Origin: JADLGL01 sp963667605
Lineage (GTDB): Bacteria > Pseudomonadota > Alphaproteobacteria > Rhizobiales > Kaistiaceae
Length of the DNA: 64,000 nt
NCBI GenBank assembly: GCA_963667605.2
Contig: CAXXUZ010000003.1
Location: 1,860,001-1,924,000 of the forward strand
Direction of reading: 5' to 3'
Positions 45,234 through 53,611 of this stretch are shown here, piece after piece. Under the pieces are notes generated by a model. It saw nothing but the letters and a program-made list of their open reading frames with translations. It did not search any database and had not been told where the DNA came from. How positions within the stretch are numbered: position 1 is the first letter of the stretch; each line of letters opens with the position of its first letter. The position numbers were made by a program, and so were the translations under genes.

Positions 45234-45275
45234 GCTCTTTCAGTCCAATCGATGTTGCCGGCGCCAAGATTGGCG

Positions 45276-45632
45276 TCAAAAATTCAGTCCACCCTCGCGA
45301 GCACCGTCGGCCAAAGCCTTGACCCGACCATGATATAGATAGGAACCCCGGTCGAAAACCACATCCTCGACACCGGCAGTTTTTGCGCGGGCCGCGATCA
45401 CTTTTCCAACTTCCGCGGCAGCGGCTTTGTCGGCCCCGGTCTTGCCGCCGCTGCGGACTTCCGGTTCCAGTGTCGATGCAGCGGCGAGGGTATGGCCACG
45501 ACTGTCATCGATCACCTGCGCATAGATATGCTGCGAGGACCGAAAGACACTGAGCCGCGGCCGACTTGTTCCGGCTTTGCGAAGCGCCCTGCGGACTCGG
45601 CTTGCCCGGCGGATATCCGACAATTTCGTCAT
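45276..45632 (-). CDS. rplR: 50S ribosomal protein L18
   Basis: A 118-residue L18, which binds 5S rRNA with L5. The basic opening RRASRVRRALRK, the RLSVFRSSQHIYAQVIDD strand and the end FDRGSYLYHGRVKALADGAREGGLNF match the family. It starts 2 bases after the rplF stop. Confidence 0.98.
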   Translation of the reverse strand: MTKLSDIRRASRVRRALRKAGTSRPRLSVFRSSQHIYAQVIDDSRGHTLAAASTLEPEVRSGGKTGADKAAAAEVGKVIAARAKTAGVEDVVFDRGSYLYHGRVKALADGAREGGLNF

Positions 45633-45634
45633 CG

Positions 45635-46168
45635 CTATTTCTTCTTGCCTTCTTTGCGGATGATCCGCTCTTCGGCATATTTGATGCCCTTGCCTTTATA
45701 TGGTTCCGGTGGCCGGAATTCTCTGATCTCGGCTGCTGTCTGGCCGACTTTTTGCCGATCGATCCCGGAAATCACAATCTCGGTCGGCTTTGGACACTCA
45801 ATCTTGATCCCCTCCGGGATGGGGTATCTGACGTCATGGCTATAACCGAGCGCCAATTGGAGGTCCCCGCCCTGAACGGAAGCGCGATAGCCGACTCCAT
45901 TGATCTGAAGTTTCTTCTCAAAACCCTCGCTTACCCCTCTCACAAGATTGGCGATTTGTGTTCGAGACATACCCCAGGACGCGCGCGCAGCCTTGCTGTC
46001 GTCGACCGGATTGACCTTTATGCCATCATCATTCATGGCGATGGCCACTTTGTCGGTCGCGGCAAAAGAAAGCTGCCCCTTCGGGCCCTTCACCGACACC
46101 GTCTGGCCGGTGATTTCAGCTGTCACTCCATTTGGTAGCGACACTGTTTTCTTACCAATGCGAGACAT
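45635..46168 (-). CDS. rplF: 50S ribosomal protein L6
   Basis: A 177-residue L6 with its two duplicated domains. MSRIGKKTVSLPNGVTAEI at the N-terminus, NLVRGVSEGFEKKLQINGVGYRA in the middle, and the C-terminal PEPYKGKGIKYAEERIIRKEGKKK are the typical signatures. It sits near the GTPase-associated centre and the sarcin-ricin loop. Spaced 30 bases from rpsH. Confidence 0.98.
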   Translation of the reverse strand: MSRIGKKTVSLPNGVTAEITGQTVSVKGPKGQLSFAATDKVAIAMNDDGIKVNPVDDSKAARASWGMSRTQIANLVRGVSEGFEKKLQINGVGYRASVQGGDLQLALGYSHDVRYPIPEGIKIECPKPTEIVISGIDRQKVGQTAAEIREFRPPEPYKGKGIKYAEERIIRKEGKKK

Positions 46169-46198
46169 TGAATCTTACCGCTTCAATCCAAGGGACAT

Positions 46199-46594
46199 TT
46201 AGAAGACCTGACAGAGAATTTCGCCGCCGACATTTTGCTCGCGGGCTTCGTCATCGGACATCACCCCTTTCGGCGTGGAGAGGATTGATACGCCCAATCC
46301 GTTCGATACTCGGGGCAGATTGCGCACCGAGGCGTAAACTCGCCGGCCGGGCCGAGAAATACGTCGAATGTCTCGGATCACCGGTTCTCCGTCATAATAT
46401 TTCAGTTCGATCTCGAATTCGGAGCGATCTTCGAAATCGATCGACGAATAGCCTCGGATATAACCCTCCGATTGCAACACATCCAGCACCCGCTGGCGTA
46501 GGCCGGACGCCGGAGTCGAGATCTTGGTCTTGTTCCGCATCTGCGCGTTGCGAATACGGGTCAACATATCGCCGAGAGGATCGGTCAGAACCAT
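46199..46594 (-). CDS. rpsH: 30S ribosomal protein S8
   Basis: A 131-residue S8, a primary binder of the 16S central domain and, in E. coli, the translational repressor of the spc operon. The start DPLGDMLTRIRNAQMRNK and end GLGVSILSTPKGVMSDDEAREQNVGGEILCQVF are conserved. No obvious S8 mimic site was noticed upstream of rplE. Confidence 0.98.
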   Translation of the reverse strand: MVLTDPLGDMLTRIRNAQMRNKTKISTPASGLRQRVLDVLQSEGYIRGYSSIDFEDRSEFEIELKYYDGEPVIRDIRRISRPGRRVYASVRNLPRVSNGLGVSILSTPKGVMSDDEAREQNVGGEILCQVF

Positions 46595-46607
46595 GCTCTT
46601 GCCTCTC

Positions 46608-46913
46608 CTACCAGCTCGACTTAACCATGCCCGGGATCATGCCGGACGATGATAGATCGCGCAGCGCCACGCGGGACATTCGCAATTTCCGGTAATAAGC
46701 GCGCGGCCGGCCGGTAATCTCACAGCGATTGACCACACGGTTGGGCGCCGAGTTGCGCGGCAGTTCAGCGAGCTTAAGCTGCGCCTGAAATCGCTCTTCC
46801 AGCGATAGACTCTCGTCTCGGGCGATCGCCTTCAGGGCCTGCCGGCGCTCCAAATATCGGGCGACCAACAAGCGCCGCCGCCGGTTTTTTTCGATCTGGC
46901 TCTTCTTTGCCAT
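46608..46913 (-). CDS. rpsN: 30S ribosomal protein S14 (zinc-free type)
   Basis: A 101-residue S14 of the long, zinc-independent form: it lacks the CxxC pairs of the short zinc-binding form, with only a single Cys in NRCEITGRPRAYYRKLRMSR. The N-terminal MAKKSQIEKNRRRR and the C-terminus SSSGMIPGMVKSSW are standard for proteobacteria. Spacing to its neighbours is 12-13 bases. Confidence 0.98.
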   Translation of the reverse strand: MAKKSQIEKNRRRRLLVARYLERRQALKAIARDESLSLEERFQAQLKLAELPRNSAPNRVVNRCEITGRPRAYYRKLRMSRVALRDLSSSGMIPGMVKSSW

Positions 46914-46925
46914 GAGTGCTCCCTA

Positions 46926-47498
46926 TCAGTCCCGAGCCGCCTGCTGGCGGAAAGGGAAATCGAACGCCTGCAAAAGCGCGCGAGCTTCGTCATCGGTCGC
47001 CGCGGTCGTGCAAACAATCACGTCCATGCCCCAGATTTGGTCGACCTGGTCATAGTTGATCTCCGGAAAAATGATGTGCTCCTTGATCCCCATCGCGAAA
47101 TTGCCACGGCCATCGAAACTCCTCGGGTTGAGGCCACGGAAGTCGCGGACGCGCGGCAAGGCAATGTGAATCAGCCGGTCAAGGAAATCGTACATTCGGG
47201 TCCGACGGAGCGTCACACGACCGCCGACCGGCATGCCCTCGCGGAGCTTGAATGTCGCGATCGATTTGCGTGCCCGGGATATCGCAGGCAGTTGGCCGGC
47301 GATGAGCGCGAGATCGCCCAGGGCCGACTGGATTTTCTTGGAGTCCACGACCGCCTCGCCGACGCCCATATTGACCACCACCTTGTGAACCCGAGGCACT
47401 TCCATTGGGTTCTTGTATCCGAACTCCTTGGCGAGCAGCGGTCGGATCTCCTGCTCGAATCGGGTCTTCAACCTCGGCTGGTAGGTCGCTTCAGCCAT
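46926..47498 (-). CDS. rplE: 50S ribosomal protein L5
   Basis: A 190-residue L5, which binds 5S rRNA and bridges to the small-subunit head. VVNMGVGEAVVDSK, the RARKSIATFKLREGMPVGGRVTLR stretch and the final EINYDQVDQIWGMDVIVCTTAATDDEARALL are typical. The ATG overlaps the rplX stop by 8 bases, so the two are coupled. Confidence 0.98.
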   Translation of the reverse strand: MAEATYQPRLKTRFEQEIRPLLAKEFGYKNPMEVPRVHKVVVNMGVGEAVVDSKKIQSALGDLALIAGQLPAISRARKSIATFKLREGMPVGGRVTLRRTRMYDFLDRLIHIALPRVRDFRGLNPRSFDGRGNFAMGIKEHIIFPEINYDQVDQIWGMDVIVCTTAATDDEARALLQAFDFPFRQQAARD

Positions 47499-47808
47499 CG
47501 ATGGACTCTCCGGAACGCCTTGCGAAGCGTACCTTTTGCCCGCCTTCGTTGATCTTGAATCCGATCCGGGTCGGCTTGTCGTCCTTGGGATCGACGTGGG
47601 CGAGATTGGAAAGATGGATTGGCATTTCCTTGGAGATGATGCCGCCCTGTTGCGACGCCGATTGGCGCTGATGCCGACGCACCATGTTGATGCCCCGGAC
47701 CAGAGCCCGGTTCTCCATCGGCAAAACGCCGATCACGTCGCCGGTCCGGCCCTTGTCGCGGCCCGAAAGCACGATCACCCGATCACCTTTGCGGATTCTG
47801 GCGGCCAT
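47491..47808 (-). CDS. rplX: 50S ribosomal protein L24
   Basis: A 105-residue L24, an assembly initiator of the large subunit. The KOW motif lies at KGDRVIVLSGRDKGRTGDVIGV near the N-terminus, followed by VRGINMVRRHQRQSASQQGGIISKEMPIHLSN. The start is the ATG of MAARIRKGD, 2 bases after the rplN stop; a GTG two codons upstream would overlap rplN. Confidence 0.97.
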   Translation of the reverse strand: MAARIRKGDRVIVLSGRDKGRTGDVIGVLPMENRALVRGINMVRRHQRQSASQQGGIISKEMPIHLSNLAHVDPKDDKPTRIGFKINEGGQKVRFARRSGESIDG

Positions 47809-47810
47809 AA

Positions 47811-48179
47811 TCACAGCACCTCCGGCGCCAGCGAGATGATCTTCATGTGGTTGCGAGCCCGTAATTCACGCGGCACGGGCCCAAATATGCGCGTGCCAAT
47901 CGGCTCGAATTGATTGTTGATCAACACCGCGGCATTGCGATCGAAGCGGATGACACTGCCGTCCGCGCGCCGGATATCTTTGGCGGTACGAACCACGACC
48001 GCCTTCATCACATCGCCCTTCTTCACTCGGCCGCGCGGGATCGCTTCCTTGATGGAGACAATAATGACGTCGCCGATCGAAGCGTATCTCCGCTTCGAGC
48101 CGCCCAGCACCTTGATGCACATCAGCCGGCGTGCGCCTGAATTGTCTGCGACATCGAGGTTGGTCTGCATCTGAATCAT
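47811..48179 (-). CDS. rplN: 50S ribosomal protein L14
   Basis: A 122-residue L14, sited at the interface where initiation factor and RsfS bind. MIQMQTNLDVADNSGARRLMCIKVLGG at the start and FGPVPRELRARNHMKIISLAPEVL at the end are invariant family features. It is followed almost directly by rplX. Confidence 0.98.
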   Translation of the reverse strand: MIQMQTNLDVADNSGARRLMCIKVLGGSKRRYASIGDVIIVSIKEAIPRGRVKKGDVMKAVVVRTAKDIRRADGSVIRFDRNAAVLINNQFEPIGTRIFGPVPRELRARNHMKIISLAPEVL

Positions 48180-48225
48180 AGGCGACCACCAATTCTCCTA
48201 CCCAGCGCAACAACGCCCATGTGCT

Positions 48226-48474
48226 TCACGCCATTTCCTTGCTGCCTGCCTCGACCACAACCCAGCGTTTATTCTTGGAGATCGGAGCCGACTCCTGAAT
48301 CTGAATGTGGTCACCGACCTTGCAGCTGTTGTCGGCGTCGTGCGCCTGGTACTTTTTTGACCGTCGCACAGTCTTCGACATGACAGGATGAGTGAAACGT
48401 CGCTCCACTTGCACCACGACAGTCTTGTCGCCCTTGTCGCTGATGACGACTCCCTGGAGGACGCGTTTCGGCAT
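48226..48474 (-). CDS. rpsQ: 30S ribosomal protein S17
   Basis: An 82-residue S17, an OB-fold primary 16S binder. The core MPKRVLQGVVISDKGDKTVVVQVERRFTHPVMSKTVRRSKKYQAHD, then DHIQIQESAPISKNKRWVVVE, is complete. It follows rpmC by 5 bases. Confidence 0.98.
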   Translation of the reverse strand: MPKRVLQGVVISDKGDKTVVVQVERRFTHPVMSKTVRRSKKYQAHDADNSCKVGDHIQIQESAPISKNKRWVVVEAGSKEMA

Positions 48475-48479
48475 TCGAT

Positions 48480-48689
48480 TTATCCCTTTGCCTTCTCAGA
48501 CCCGGATTTTTCCCGCCGGGCAACAGTCATCAATCGCGCTATATCGCGCCGCACCACACGAACGCGGGCGGTGTTGGTGAGCTGGCCGCTCGCCCGCTGG
48601 AAGCGGAGATTAAATTGCTCCTTCTTCAACGAGGTCACAGCGTCTTGCCGCTCATCCGGCGTCATCCTACGCATCTCTTCCGCTTTCAC
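48480..48689 (-). CDS. rpmC: 50S ribosomal protein L29
   Basis: A 69-residue L29 near the peptide exit, which helps dock trigger factor and SRP. The GTG start giving VKAEEMRRMTPDERQ is chosen: it lies 16 bases after rplP, has a gaggg-type Shine-Dalgarno, and matches the family N-terminus. A longer frame overlapping rplP is not family-like. The core KKEQFNLRFQRASGQLTNTARVRVVRRDIARL is typical. Confidence 0.95.
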   Translation of the reverse strand: MKAEEMRRMTPDERQDAVTSLKKEQFNLRFQRASGQLTNTARVRVVRRDIARLMTVARREKSGSEKAKG

Positions 48690-48705
48690 CGTGCTACCCT
48701 CTCGA

Positions 48706-49119
48706 TCAATCCGTGGTGCGCTGAACAAAGCGCGTTCTCACCGGCAGCTTGGCGGCGCCGAGCCGCAGCGCCTCGCGAGCGACGTCTTCCTTGACACCGT
48801 CAATCTCAAACATGATCCGACCCGGTTTGACCCTGGCTGCCCAGTATTCCGGCGTCCCCTTGCCTTTGCCCATCCGGACTTCGGTTGGCTTTTTCGATAT
48901 CGGCACATCCGGGAACACCAGGATCCAAACGCGGCCTGCTCGCTTCATATGGCGGGTGATCGCACGTCGGGCTGCCTCGATCTGGCGCGCCGTAATCCGT
49001 TCCGGTTCCATCGATTTCAATCCAAAGGCGCCAAAACTCAGCCGGGTACCGCCCTTGGCGGCACCGCTGATGCGTCCTTTGAACTGCTTACGGAATTTGG
49101 TCCGTTTAGGTTGCAGCAT
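48706..49119 (-). CDS. rplP: 50S ribosomal protein L16
   Basis: A 137-residue L16, close to the A-site and the peptidyl transferase centre. MLQPKRTKFRKQFKGRISGAAKGGTRLSFG, RKPTEVRMGKGKGTPEYWAARVKPGRIMFEIDGV are classical. It carries the arginine-containing loop hydroxylated by RoxA in some proteobacteria. Confidence 0.98.
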   Translation of the reverse strand: MLQPKRTKFRKQFKGRISGAAKGGTRLSFGAFGLKSMEPERITARQIEAARRAITRHMKRAGRVWILVFPDVPISKKPTEVRMGKGKGTPEYWAARVKPGRIMFEIDGVKEDVAREALRLGAAKLPVRTRFVQRTTD

Positions 49120-49129
49120 CGTTCTGTCC

Positions 49130-49834
49130 CTAGGTGGCCGCTTCGCGACGGCGGCCGGCCGGCTGATCTCCCTCGGTCAATTTCCGCTCGGACGCCATCG
49201 GGTCGTGCTCCATTATCTCACCCTTGAAGATCCAGACCTTTACGCCGCAAGCGCCGTAGGCGGTCTTCGCCGTGGCTTGGCCGTAATCGATGTCGGCTCG
49301 CAAAGTGTGGAGCGGCACCCGGCCCTCGCGATACCACTCGGTGCGGGCGATTTCGGCGCCGCCGAGACGACCTCCGCAATTGATCCGGATACCGCCGGCA
49401 CCTAAGCGCATGGCCGACTGCACGGCACGCTTCATCGCCCGGCGGAAGGCAACGCGGCGCTCTAGTTGCTGCGCGATTCCAGCGGCGACGAGCGTCGCAT
49501 CAAGCTCCGGCTTGCGGACCTCGACAATATTGATGTGAACTTCCGAGTCGGTCATCGCACTGATTTTCTTGCGTAATTTCTCGATATCAGCGCCCTTCTT
49601 GCCGATCACGATACCTGGCCGTGCTGAGTGAATAGTGACACGGCATTTCTTGTGCGGACGCTCGATCACGATTTTCGACACCGCCGCTTGCCTGAGGTCC
49701 TCCATCAGCGCGTCGCGGATCTTCATGTCCTCAAGTAGCAACCGGCCGTACTCGTTCTTGCTTGCGAACCAGCGCGAATCCCAGGTGCGATTGATCCCGA
49801 GCCGGAAGCTTATCGGGTTGACTTTCTGTCCCAT
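49130..49834 (-). CDS. rpsC: 30S ribosomal protein S3
   Basis: A 234-residue S3 at the mRNA entry tunnel, with helicase-like function together with S4. The KH domain (RPGIVIGKKGADIEKLRKKI) and C-terminal domain (GAGGIRINCGGRLGGAEIARTEWYREGRVPLHTLRADIDYG) are intact; a 30-residue charged tail follows. Its first base is shared with the last base of rplV. Confidence 0.98.
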   Translation of the reverse strand: MGQKVNPISFRLGINRTWDSRWFASKNEYGRLLLEDMKIRDALMEDLRQAAVSKIVIERPHKKCRVTIHSARPGIVIGKKGADIEKLRKKISAMTDSEVHINIVEVRKPELDATLVAAGIAQQLERRVAFRRAMKRAVQSAMRLGAGGIRINCGGRLGGAEIARTEWYREGRVPLHTLRADIDYGQATAKTAYGACGVKVWIFKGEIMEHDPMASERKLTEGDQPAGRRREAAT

Positions 49835-50214
49835 CAGGCAGTTTCCTCAACTTCGCGTACGACGATAGTCAAATTCGAGAACGGTCGCTGTATGCGTCCG
49901 ACCCGGCCGCGCGCTCGTGGTACCCATCGCTTCATCACCAATGCCTTGCCGACATGGGCTTGGGCGACGACCAATGAATCGACGTCGAGCCCATGATTGT
50001 TCTCGGCATTGGCCACGGCCGACTCCAGCAGCTTGCGCACCGGCCCGGCGATACGCCTGCGGCTGAAGGACAGATCGGCGAGCGCGTGGCCAACCTTCTT
50101 GCCGCGGATCGAAGCGGCGACGAGATTGAGCTTTTGCGGCGACACGCGGATCATCCGCAGCTTCGCCGATGCTTCGTTGTCGCTGAGCGCCCGTGTTCGT
50201 TTCGGCTTGCCCAT
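49834..50214 (-). CDS. rplV: 50S ribosomal protein L22
   Basis: A 126-residue L22 whose beta-hairpin lines the peptide exit tunnel. SDNEASAKLRMIRVSPQKLNLVAASIRGKKV and the hairpin RWVPRARGRVGRIQRPFSNLTIVVRE are present with the normal length, so no macrolide-resistance type insertion or deletion is seen. Confidence 0.98.
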   Translation of the reverse strand: MGKPKRTRALSDNEASAKLRMIRVSPQKLNLVAASIRGKKVGHALADLSFSRRRIAGPVRKLLESAVANAENNHGLDVDSLVVAQAHVGKALVMKRWVPRARGRVGRIQRPFSNLTIVVREVEETA

Positions 50215-50216
50215 CG

Positions 50217-50495
50217 TCAGATCCTCTTGGCCCTCTTGTCGGCTGAGTGGCCGTGATAGGTGCGTGTCGGCGCAAATTCACCAAATTTGTGGCCAACCAT
50301 GTCCTCGCTGACCAAGACCGGGATGTGTTTCAGACCGTTGTAGACGCCGAATGTCAGCCCCACGAATTGCGGCAGAATCGTCGAGCGGCGGCTCCACATC
50401 TTGATCACTTCGCTGCGGCCAGATTCCCGCGACTTCTCCGCCTTGCGAAGGAGATAGCCATCAACGAATGGGCCTTTCCAAACGGAACGGGTCAC
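50217..50495 (-). CDS. rpsS: 30S ribosomal protein S19
   Basis: A 92-residue S19 in the head of the small subunit, next to S13. The start is a GTG (VTRSVWKGPFVDGYLLRKAEK). RSTILPQFVGLTFGVYNGLKHIPVLVSEDMVGHKFGEFAPTRTYHGH is diagnostic. Two bases separate it from rplV. Confidence 0.98.
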   Translation of the reverse strand: MTRSVWKGPFVDGYLLRKAEKSRESGRSEVIKMWSRRSTILPQFVGLTFGVYNGLKHIPVLVSEDMVGHKFGEFAPTRTYHGHSADKRAKRI

Positions 50496-50507
50496 TAATT
50501 CGGTCCT

Positions 50508-51347
50508 CTATCTGCCCTTCTTGCGCGCATGCCGGCTGCGCGCGATGAACTTGTCGGTCTGCTTATTGCTACGGGTCCGCTTGCCTTTAGTGGGCTTGCC
50601 CCATGGCGTCACTGGATGACGGCCGCCCGAGGCGCGGCCTTCGCCGCCACCATGCGGATGGTCGATCGGGTTCATTGCCACACCTCGGACGCTTGGTCGG
50701 CGGCCAAGCCAACGATTGCGGCCCGCCTTGCCGATATTGATGTTGGAATGATCGGGATTGGATACCGCTCCGATGGTGGCGATGCAATTTTGATGGACGA
50801 GCCGCTGCTCCCCGGAATTTAGCTTCAAGATCGCGTAGCCCTGCTCGCGCCCGACATATTGCGCGTATGTACCAGCGGCGCGTGCAATCTGACCGCCTTT
50901 GCCCGGCTTCATCTCGATATTGTGGACGATGGTGCCGACCGGCATCGCCATTAATGGCATGGCGTTACCCGGCCGCACATCGGTACGCTTTGAGGCGATG
51001 ATCTTATCGCCAGGCCCGAGCCGCTGCGGCGCCAGAATGTAGGCCTGTTCGCCGTCTTCATAGCGGATGAGGGCAATGAAGGCGGATCGGTTGGGATCAT
51101 ATTCGAGCCGCTCCACGACCCCCTCGACGTCCAGCTTGTTCCGTTTGAAATCGACGATCCGGTAGCTCCGCTTGTGCCCGCCGCCGCGCCGCCGGGCCGT
51201 CATCCGGCCGGCATTATTGCGGCCACCCGAGCCGGTGAGCCCGACAGTGAGCGTCTTTATCGGCTTGCCCTTGTGCAGGCCGTCGCGTGACACCGTAACG
51301 AGCTGGCGCAGGCTTGGGGTCGTCGGCTTATAGGTCCGGAGTGCCAT
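50508..51347 (-). CDS. rplB: 50S ribosomal protein L2
   Basis: A 279-residue L2, needed for subunit joining and peptidyl transfer. The start MALRTYKPTTPSLRQ is used; the six-codon extension upstream runs into rplW spacing and is not conserved. The signature of the catalytic-centre histidine region, VAMNPIDHPHGGGEGRASGGRHPVTPWGKP, is intact. Confidence 0.98.
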   Translation of the reverse strand: MALRTYKPTTPSLRQLVTVSRDGLHKGKPIKTLTVGLTGSGGRNNAGRMTARRRGGGHKRSYRIVDFKRNKLDVEGVVERLEYDPNRSAFIALIRYEDGEQAYILAPQRLGPGDKIIASKRTDVRPGNAMPLMAMPVGTIVHNIEMKPGKGGQIARAAGTYAQYVGREQGYAILKLNSGEQRLVHQNCIATIGAVSNPDHSNINIGKAGRNRWLGRRPSVRGVAMNPIDHPHGGGEGRASGGRHPVTPWGKPTKGKRTRSNKQTDKFIARSRHARKKGR

Positions 51348-51361
51348 CGCTCGCCCTACCC

Positions 51362-51655
51362 TCACAAACCGGTCGTCACGTCGATCGACTGGCCTTCGGC
51401 CAATGTAACGATCGCTCGTTTGGTGTCGCTTAGACGGCCGAGAACGCCGCGGAACCGCCGAGTTTTCCCTTTGCGATTCAATGTGTTCACTGCCGCGACC
51501 TTGACCTCGAACAAAGCCTCGACCGCATCCTTGATCTGAGGCTTGGTCGCCGCTTTGGAAACAATAAAGACGACCTTGTCCTGCTCGGATGCGGTGGTCG
51601 ATTTCTCGGTGATCACCGGGCTGCGGATGATGTCGTAGTGGCTGAGCTTGGTCAT
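51362..51655 (-). CDS. rplW: 50S ribosomal protein L23
   Basis: A 97-residue L23, the docking point for trigger factor and SRP at the tunnel exit. YDIIRSPVITEKSTTASEQDKVVFIVSKAATKPQIKDAVEALFEVKV is typical. Its ATG overlaps the rplD stop (ATGA). Confidence 0.98.
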   Translation of the reverse strand: MTKLSHYDIIRSPVITEKSTTASEQDKVVFIVSKAATKPQIKDAVEALFEVKVAAVNTLNRKGKTRRFRGVLGRLSDTKRAIVTLAEGQSIDVTTGL

Positions 51656-52272
51656 TTCAGCCGCTCCTGCAGCGCATTAACGGCGTCCTTGGTGAGCACC
51701 AGCTTATTCCTGCGAAGCACATCGTAGACATTGATGCCGCGCACCGGGAGCACGTCGATATCGGCAATGTTGCGCGCCGCCAGCCTGAAATTGTCCTCGA
51801 TCGCATCGCCGCCGACGAACAACGCATTGGCGAGACCGAGCTTTTCGAATTGCCCCCGTAAGGCTTTGGTTTTCGCTGCTTTGATACTCAGCGCATCTAT
51901 GACGACGATGTCTGCGTCCCGTGCTTTGGCGGAAAGTGCATGCTTTAGCGCCAAGACGCGGACCTTTTTCGGCAAATCATGGGCATGGCTGCGCGAGACC
52001 GGTCCGAAAGCCTTGCCGCCGCCCCGGAATTGCGGCGCCGTCGGGGAGCCGTGCCTGGCGCGGCCCATTCCCTTTTGCTTGTACATCTTCGCGGTCGTAC
52101 GCTCGATTTCGCCGCGTTTTTTTGTCTTATGCGTGCCGGCCTGCCGTTTGGCCAGTTGCCAGCGCACCATGCGAGCAAGGATATCGGAGCGCGGCTCAAG
52201 GCCGAAAACCTCGTCGGCCAGCGAGATCGAGCCGGCGGACTTGCCGTCGAGCGTGGTTACCTTGAGATCCAT
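51652..52272 (-). CDS. rplD: 50S ribosomal protein L4
   Basis: A 206-residue L4, which shapes the exit tunnel constriction and, in E. coli, controls this operon by attenuation. The tunnel loop (TKKRGEIERTTAKMYKQKGMGRARHGSPTAPQFRGGGKAFGP) is intact. The start ATG shares a base with the rplC stop (TGATG); a GTG one codon upstream is less likely. Translational coupling fits all of the S10 block. Confidence 0.97.
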   Translation of the reverse strand: MDLKVTTLDGKSAGSISLADEVFGLEPRSDILARMVRWQLAKRQAGTHKTKKRGEIERTTAKMYKQKGMGRARHGSPTAPQFRGGGKAFGPVSRSHAHDLPKKVRVLALKHALSAKARDADIVVIDALSIKAAKTKALRGQFEKLGLANALFVGGDAIEDNFRLAARNIADIDVLPVRGINVYDVLRRNKLVLTKDAVNALQERLK

Positions 52273-53204
52273 CACTCTTGGTCTTTCTCGGCGCCGGGCT
52301 CGTCGGCGGCCTTGCCAGAGTCGCCACCGGCCTCGGCTGGCTTCTCGCTCAATTCCGAAGCCTCTTCCTCTGCCGAAGACTCAGTCGGTGCCGCCTCGTT
52401 TGGCCCGGCGATCGGCACAGCTGTCGCCTGGACCGGCTCGCCCGCCACCACAATCGGCACTGCCGGAGCTTCGGTTGCAATCGCTGGCTCGGCTTTGGCG
52501 ATCTCTTCGGTTTCCGGCGCCGGTGCGACGACCTTGCGAAAGGCGCCCGGCCTTGGCACTCCATCGGGCAGCGTCCGCTTGACCGCGTCTCGCACCAGGA
52601 TCCAGCCACCTGAGGCGCCCGGAACCGCGCCGGCGACCATGATCAACCCACGCTCAATGTCGGTCTTGACTACCTTGAGATTCTGGCTGGTCACCCGCTC
52701 ATTGCCCATATGCCCAGCCATCTTCTTGCCCTTGAAGACCTTGCCAGGATCCTGGCGCTGGCCGGTCGAGCCGTGCGCGCGGTGGCTGACAGAGGTTCCG
52801 TGAGAGGCCCTGCCGCCGCCAAAATTGTGTCGCTTCATCGAACCGGCGAAGCCCTTGCCGATCGAGGTGCCGGTGACGTCGACGAACTGGCCGACGACAA
52901 AATGATCGGCGGTTATCTCAGCGCCGACCTCGATCAGATTGTCCGCACTCACTCGGAACTCGGCAAGCCGCTGCTTCGGCTCGACCTGTGCTTTCGCGAA
53001 ATGACCACGCATCGCCTTCACGGTTCGCTTCACCTTGGCAAGGCCAGAGCCTAGTTGCAGCGCGGTGTAGCCGTTCTTGTCCTGGGTGCGCTGAGCAACC
53101 ACTTGGCACTTGTCGAGCTTCAGCACCGTCACGGGCACCTGCTCGCCGGCCTCAGTATAGAGGCGCGTCATACCTAGCTTCCGGGTGATCACGCCTGAGC
53201 GCAT
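52272..53204 (-). CDS. rplC: 50S ribosomal protein L3 with long acidic C-terminal tail
   Basis: An L3 of 310 residues. The core is normal: MRSGVITRKLGMTRLYTEAGEQVPVTVLKL at the start, then RHNFGGGRASHGTSVSHRAHGSTGQRQDPGKVFKGKKMAGHMGNE near 130-185, including the glutamine loop methylated by PrmB. The core ends at about residue 223 (DGVPRPGAFR). The last 87 residues are a low-complexity tail of Ala, Glu, Pro, Val and Ser, strongly acidic near the end (SSAEEEASELSEKPAEAGG). Alphaproteobacterial L3 tails are often longer than the enteric form, but this is extreme. The ATG of MRSGVI is chosen; the upstream extension is not conserved. Confidence 0.96.
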   Translation of the reverse strand: MRSGVITRKLGMTRLYTEAGEQVPVTVLKLDKCQVVAQRTQDKNGYTALQLGSGLAKVKRTVKAMRGHFAKAQVEPKQRLAEFRVSADNLIEVGAEITADHFVVGQFVDVTGTSIGKGFAGSMKRHNFGGGRASHGTSVSHRAHGSTGQRQDPGKVFKGKKMAGHMGNERVTSQNLKVVKTDIERGLIMVAGAVPGASGGWILVRDAVKRTLPDGVPRPGAFRKVVAPAPETEEIAKAEPAIATEAPAVPIVVAGEPVQATAVPIAGPNEAAPTESSAEEEASELSEKPAEAGGDSGKAADEPGAEKDQE

Positions 53205-53226
53205 GGTCGCCTCTGTCCCTTCCAGC

Positions 53227-53535
53227 CTAAAGCTTGATCTCGATGTCGACGCCGGCGGCAAGATCAAGCTTCATCAGCGCATCCACCGTCTGCGGCGTGG
53301 GATCGACGATATCGAGCAGCCGCTTGTGGGTTCGCATCTCGAATTGTTCGCGACTCTTCTTGTCGATATGCGGCGACCGATTGACCGTGAACTTCTCGAT
53401 CCGCGTCGGCAGCGGGATCGGCCCACGCACTCGCGCGCCCGTCCGCTTGGCCGTCGAAACGATCTCCCGCGTCGATGAATCGAGCACACGATGATCGAAT
53501 GCCTTCAGTCGAATTCGGATGTTTTGGCCGTTCAT
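53227..53535 (-). CDS. rpsJ: 30S ribosomal protein S10
   Basis: A 102-residue S10 (NusE), a small-subunit head protein that also serves in Nus antitermination. MNGQNIRIRLKAFDHRVLDSSTREIVSTAKRTGARVRGPIPLPTRIEKFTVNRSPHIDKKSREQFE is family-standard. It is the first gene of the S10 part, 76 bases after tuf. Confidence 0.98.
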   Translation of the reverse strand: MNGQNIRIRLKAFDHRVLDSSTREIVSTAKRTGARVRGPIPLPTRIEKFTVNRSPHIDKKSREQFEMRTHKRLLDIVDPTPQTVDALMKLDLAAGVDIEIKL

Positions 53536-53611
53536 ACTTATCGTTCCAAAAAAGCTATCGTTGAAGATTAGGCGACGGGCAGTGCCGCCGCCGAGATTTG
53601 ATACAAGCTAC

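Noticed and set aside
48388..49227. 279-codon plus-strand frame over the ribosomal genes
   Set aside because: Fully antisense to rpsQ, rpmC and rplP, with no family similarity.
51979..52803. 274-codon plus-strand frame over rplC and rplD
   Set aside because: Antisense to certain ribosomal genes; low-complexity Ala/Gly/Ser sequence caused by the L3 tail.
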